Shown one piece after another: positions 6,481-9,268 of a stretch of DNA of 9,268 bases (its first letter is position 1; every line of letters starts with the position of its first letter). Source of the DNA: Flavobacteriales bacterium UBA6165 (GTDB taxonomy: Bacteria > Bacteroidota > Bacteroidia > Flavobacteriales_D > Crocinitomicaceae); assembly GCA_002422285.1 (NCBI GenBank), contig DIUF01000061.1:17215-26482 (forward strand). Reading direction: 5' to 3'. The position numbers were made by a program, and so were the translations under genes. The notes under the pieces are model-generated. The model worked only from the letters and a program-made list of their open reading frames with translations, did not search any database and was not told the DNA's origin.

Positions 6481-8655
6481 ATGAGAAATTTTATATGGTC
6501 CGCTTTGTCGTTAATTTTGGTTGCTCAAGTTGGCTTTGCTCAACAACAAGAGATTGACGAGGCTTATTTTTACTACAATGCAGGGTTTTATTGCGAAGGG
6601 GTAAGTAAATGTAAAGTAGCATACAACAAGATAAAGCCAAAATCTAAAAATGCCAAGAAGAAAAAAGGTGAATTGGCTTATATGGCCGGCGAGTGCTTGA
6701 GAAACACCGACAGATTTGGCGAAGCTATTTCTTGGTATGAAAAAGCCATTATGTTGAAGTATCAAGACGTCAATCCTGAAGTGTACTTGAGAATGGGTGA
6801 TATGGCTTTGGCTTTGTGCGATATCGAAGAAGCCGAAAAATATTTTAAACTCTACCAAAAAGCTAAGCCTAATGACAAAGTTGCTCAAGCGCGCTTAGCA
6901 TCAATTGATTTCAATAAATCTGCGATTGCCAATAGAACAAAGCATTCTGTGAAGCCAGTTGTAAAGATTAATTCATCTAATACAGATATGTCGCCAACTG
7001 TTGGCGATAAAAAAGGTAAACAAGTTGTTTTCTCCACTTCACGTCCTGGAACTACAGGAGGAGAAAGTTCAGTTATTACTTGTGAACCATTTATGGATAT
7101 TTACGCAGCGACTATAGACAATAAAGGGAATTTTGGACCAGCTGAAAAAATACCAGGTGTAGATATCAACACAGGAGACAACGAGGGTTCAGTTTGTTTC
7201 GATTCACGATACAAAAGAATGTTCTTTACACGCTGCCCAGTTGTGAAACGTTCTAACATGGGTTGTGAAATTTGGGTTGCTGAATCAGGTTCTAAAGGTT
7301 GGGAAAAACCTGAGTTAATTGACTTGAAAGGTGGGAATGATACTGTTTCTGTTGGTCATCCTTGTTTGACTCCAGACGATGAGGTATTGATTTTTGCTTC
7401 TGATTTACCTGGTGGATATGGTGGAATAGACCTTTGGTATTCTGTTTACAACAGAAGATCAAAGTCTTGGTCTTCGCCAAAAAATATGGGTCCAGACATC
7501 AATACTGCTGGTAACGAAATGTTCCCTACGATGGGTGAAGATGGAGTACTTTATTTCTCCTCTGACGGACACATTGGAATGGGTGGTCTGGATATTTTCA
7601 GTGCTCAACGTGTAGGTGACGAAATTAAATGGGTGAAACCAATGAATTTAGGTCATCCAATTAACTCATGTGCGAACGATTTCCATTTTATTAAAGTGGA
7701 AGAGCGCAAAGGATATTTCACAAGTAATCGCCCCCACACTGATGTGAAAGGTGCATACCGTGATAACATCTGGCAGTGGGAATTGCCACCAAACTTGTTT
7801 ACTTTGGATGTAAGAGTTTACGAAGTTGGTTACAGAGGGGCTAAAGGACCAGCCATTGCTGATGCGAAAATAAAAATCGTTGCTTCAAATGGTATGACTT
7901 GGGATGGTTTTACAGATGACCAAGGTAAAGTATACTATGAGATTAGACCAGATGGTTCGCGCTACATAACAGAGGAGACATCTTATAAGATTTATGTTTC
8001 TAAAGACGGAATAGGCGATCAGGGTTACCACCCGAATGATGGGGAAATTTCTACAGTTGGTATGGATAGAAGTTTTGATTTTGTTAAAGAAATACCTTTG
8101 TTGTCGAAACGCCCAATTCGTTTGCCTGAGGTGCGTTATGACTTGAACAAAGCCATTCTGCAAGTTAACGATACTGTGAATTCAAAAGACTCCTTGAATT
8201 ATGTGCTTGAAATGTTGGCTGAATACCCAACTTTGATTATTCAATTGGTGTCTCACACTGACTGGAGGGGCTCCGCAGCGTCTAACAAAGATTTATCTCA
8301 AAGACGGGCTCAAGCGTGTGTGGATTATTTAGTTAAGGAAAAAGGTGTGGACCCACGTCGTTTGAGAGCAGCAGGTGCTGGTCGTGAACAACCTAGAACG
8401 GTTTATTTCTATAACAACAACTATTGGGTTGAAAAACCAAATGATAAAAATGTGCAGTATGAGGTTATTGTTTTGACGAATGCTTACATTGAAAAATACA
8501 AGAGTAATAAATTGTTATTCGAGCGCTTACATCAGTTCAACAGACGTACTGAAGCAGTTGTGGTGAGTTTTGATTTTGATCCGGCTACTGCAGGTGAGGC
8601 CACAATTGAAATTCAAGATGCCACTACTGGCGAAGGCGAAGAAGGCGGCAATTAG
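6481..8655 (+). CDS. PorE-like OmpA-family protein (TPR, PD40 propeller, CRD, OmpA C-terminal domain)
   Basis: The 724-residue protein has a signal peptide (1-20, cleavage after VGFA), TPR-like helices (about 25-150; GEAISWYEKAIMLK and EEAEKYFKLYQKAKP), a PD40/WD40-like beta-propeller (about 165-435; VVFSTSRPG, RMFFTRCP, LIFASDLPGGYGGIDLWY, LYFSSDGHIGMGGLDIF and GYFTSNRP mark blades), a carboxypeptidase-regulatory-like fold (about 440-545) and an OmpA peptidoglycan-binding domain (548-695). In the last, Asp594 of SHTDWRG and Arg609 of LSQRRA keep the spacing of the residues that bind diaminopimelate in OmpA. This order is that of PorE, which is thought to tether the T9SS to peptidoglycan. Bacteroidota carry several paralogs of this design, so T9SS membership is likely rather than certain. 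The signal peptide has no lipobox cysteine, so it is predicted to be soluble in the periplasm, not a lipoprotein. A glycine/glutamate-rich tail ends it. It appears to be transcribed alone, with its own -7 box and terminator. Confidence 0.88.
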   Translation: MRNFIWSALSLILVAQVGFAQQQEIDEAYFYYNAGFYCEGVSKCKVAYNKIKPKSKNAKKKKGELAYMAGECLRNTDRFGEAISWYEKAIMLKYQDVNPEVYLRMGDMALALCDIEEAEKYFKLYQKAKPNDKVAQARLASIDFNKSAIANRTKHSVKPVVKINSSNTDMSPTVGDKKGKQVVFSTSRPGTTGGESSVITCEPFMDIYAATIDNKGNFGPAEKIPGVDINTGDNEGSVCFDSRYKRMFFTRCPVVKRSNMGCEIWVAESGSKGWEKPELIDLKGGNDTVSVGHPCLTPDDEVLIFASDLPGGYGGIDLWYSVYNRRSKSWSSPKNMGPDINTAGNEMFPTMGEDGVLYFSSDGHIGMGGLDIFSAQRVGDEIKWVKPMNLGHPINSCANDFHFIKVEERKGYFTSNRPHTDVKGAYRDNIWQWELPPNLFTLDVRVYEVGYRGAKGPAIADAKIKIVASNGMTWDGFTDDQGKVYYEIRPDGSRYITEETSYKIYVSKDGIGDQGYHPNDGEISTVGMDRSFDFVKEIPLLSKRPIRLPEVRYDLNKAILQVNDTVNSKDSLNYVLEMLAEYPTLIIQLVSHTDWRGSAASNKDLSQRRAQACVDYLVKEKGVDPRRLRAAGAGREQPRTVYFYNNNYWVEKPNDKNVQYEVIVLTNAYIEKYKSNKLLFERLHQFNRRTEAVVVSFDFDPATAGEATIEIQDATTGEGEEGGN

Positions 8656-8672
8656 CATATTTTACATAAAGT

Positions 8673-8705
8673 CAAAAAGCATCTCTGAACAAGGGGTGCT
8701 TTTTG
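8673..8705. terminator. Intrinsic terminator after the PorE-like gene
   Basis: A 13-pair stem joins 8673-8685 (caaaaagcatctc) to 8693-8705 (ggggtgctttttg) around a 7-base loop (tgaacaa). Eleven pairs are Watson-Crick and two are U-G. The A5 and T5 tracts form the base of the stem, so it could end transcription in both directions, but most naturally on the plus strand, 18 bases after the TAG. purM begins 15 bases downstream. Confidence 0.85.
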
Positions 8706-8720
8706 CATAAATACATCAAC

Positions 8721-9268
8721 ATGGCAGATACACGATACAACTCTCGAGGAGTGTCGGCGGGCAAAGAAGAAGTGCACGCTGCGATAAAAAACATTGATAA
8801 AGGTTTGTTCCCAGAAGCCTTTTGTAAAATTATCCCAGACATGCTTACGGGAAGCGAGGAACACTGCGTTGTGATGCATGCCGATGGAGCTGGAACAAAG
8901 TCGTCTTTAGCATATATGTATTGGAAAGAAACGGGCGATGTGTCTGTTTGGCGTGGCATTGCTCAAGATGCCCTTATTATGAATCTGGATGATTTACTTT
9001 GCGTTGGCGCGATTGACAATATATTGGTGTCATCCACAATTGGACGCAACAAAAACCTGATTACTGGAGAAGTGCTAGCAGAAATCATCAATGGAACTGA
9101 GCAACTTTTGGCTGAACTTCGCGATTTGGGCATCGGCATTTATTCTACTGGTGGCGAAACTGCTGATGTTGGCGATTTGGTGCGAACAATTATTGTTGAT
9201 TCGACAGTGGTTGCTCGAATGCGCAGAAATGAAGTGATTACCAATAAAAACATTCGACCGGGTGATGT
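8721..9268 (+). CDS. purM: Phosphoribosylformylglycinamidine cyclo-ligase (AIR synthase), 3' truncated by the window edge
   Basis: PurM uses ATP to close formylglycinamidine ribonucleotide to aminoimidazole ribonucleotide, the fifth step of purine synthesis, in the cytoplasm. The 182 residues present are the N-terminal half; the frame is still open at the right edge. The start MADTRYNSRGVSAGKEEVH is typical of the Bacteroidota form. The glycine-rich ATP-binding segment is HADGAGTKSS (53-62), replacing the DGVGTK of the E. coli enzyme. Further blocks are GIAQDALIMNLDDLLCVGA (79-97), the PurM Asn-Asp-Asp equivalent, and STGGETADVGDLVRT (142-156), the counterpart of GGETAEMP. The divergent wording leads some annotations to call this group AIR synthase-related. 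The ATG at 8721 is the only sensible start and lies 15 bases after the terminator hairpin. No clear TAnnTTTG box is seen in the short gap, so how purM is transcribed is unclear. Confidence 0.92.
   Translation, partial: MADTRYNSRGVSAGKEEVHAAIKNIDKGLFPEAFCKIIPDMLTGSEEHCVVMHADGAGTKSSLAYMYWKETGDVSVWRGIAQDALIMNLDDLLCVGAIDNILVSSTIGRNKNLITGEVLAEIINGTEQLLAELRDLGIGIYSTGGETADVGDLVRTIIVDSTVVARMRRNEVITNKNIRPGD

Noticed and set aside
8652..8959. Two overlapping minus-strand open frames over the start of purM
   Set aside because: They are antisense to clear purM coding sequence and run through the terminator hairpin. The PurM motifs settle the coding strand.

Overview
The window reads as chromosomal DNA of a member of the Bacteroidota, most likely order Flavobacteriales or a close relative. 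Three things point there. One protein carries a C-terminal type IX secretion (T9SS) sorting domain. Another has the TPR / beta-propeller / CRD / OmpA layout of the T9SS component PorE. The PurM, RluA-family and DUF4340 proteins have wording I recognise from that phylum. The only promoter-like signals are TAnnTTTG boxes, the -7 element of Bacteroidota, and Shine-Dalgarno sequences are mostly absent. Genus cannot be read from the sequence.

Layout. Positions 1-759 (+) are the C-terminal part of a DUF4340-type protein cut by the left edge. Positions 760-977 are a convergent intergenic stretch with a long imperfect hairpin, a 7-bp-periodic repeat and an open frame that may be a gene remnant. Positions 978-1952 (-) encode D-alanine--D-alanine ligase. 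Positions 1953-2147 are a divergent promoter region with one TAnnTTTG box facing each way. Positions 2148-6396 (+) look like an operon: a membrane-anchored protein with three PASTA domains, a secreted T9SS cargo protein of unknown function, and an RluD-like 23S rRNA pseudouridine synthase whose ATG overlaps the cargo gene's TAA. Positions 6397-6480 hold a promoter-like box and a strong leader hairpin. Positions 6481-8655 (+) encode a PorE-like OmpA-family protein, followed by a clear terminator hairpin at 8673-8705. From 8721 to the right edge is the N-terminal half of PurM (AIR synthase).

How the genes relate. Ddl makes the D-Ala-D-Ala dipeptide of peptidoglycan. The PASTA protein and the OmpA domain of the PorE-like protein are both expected in the periplasm, where they may contact peptidoglycan. 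The cargo protein would cross the outer membrane by T9SS, of which the PorE-like protein may be a part. RluA and PurM are housekeeping enzymes of ribosome modification and purine synthesis.

I see no phage, transposon, CRISPR, toxin-antitoxin or defence genes. Most of the window is ordinary core genome. The least explained parts are the 760-980 intergenic segment, the leader hairpin before the PorE-like gene, and a cysteine-rich loop in the third PASTA domain.
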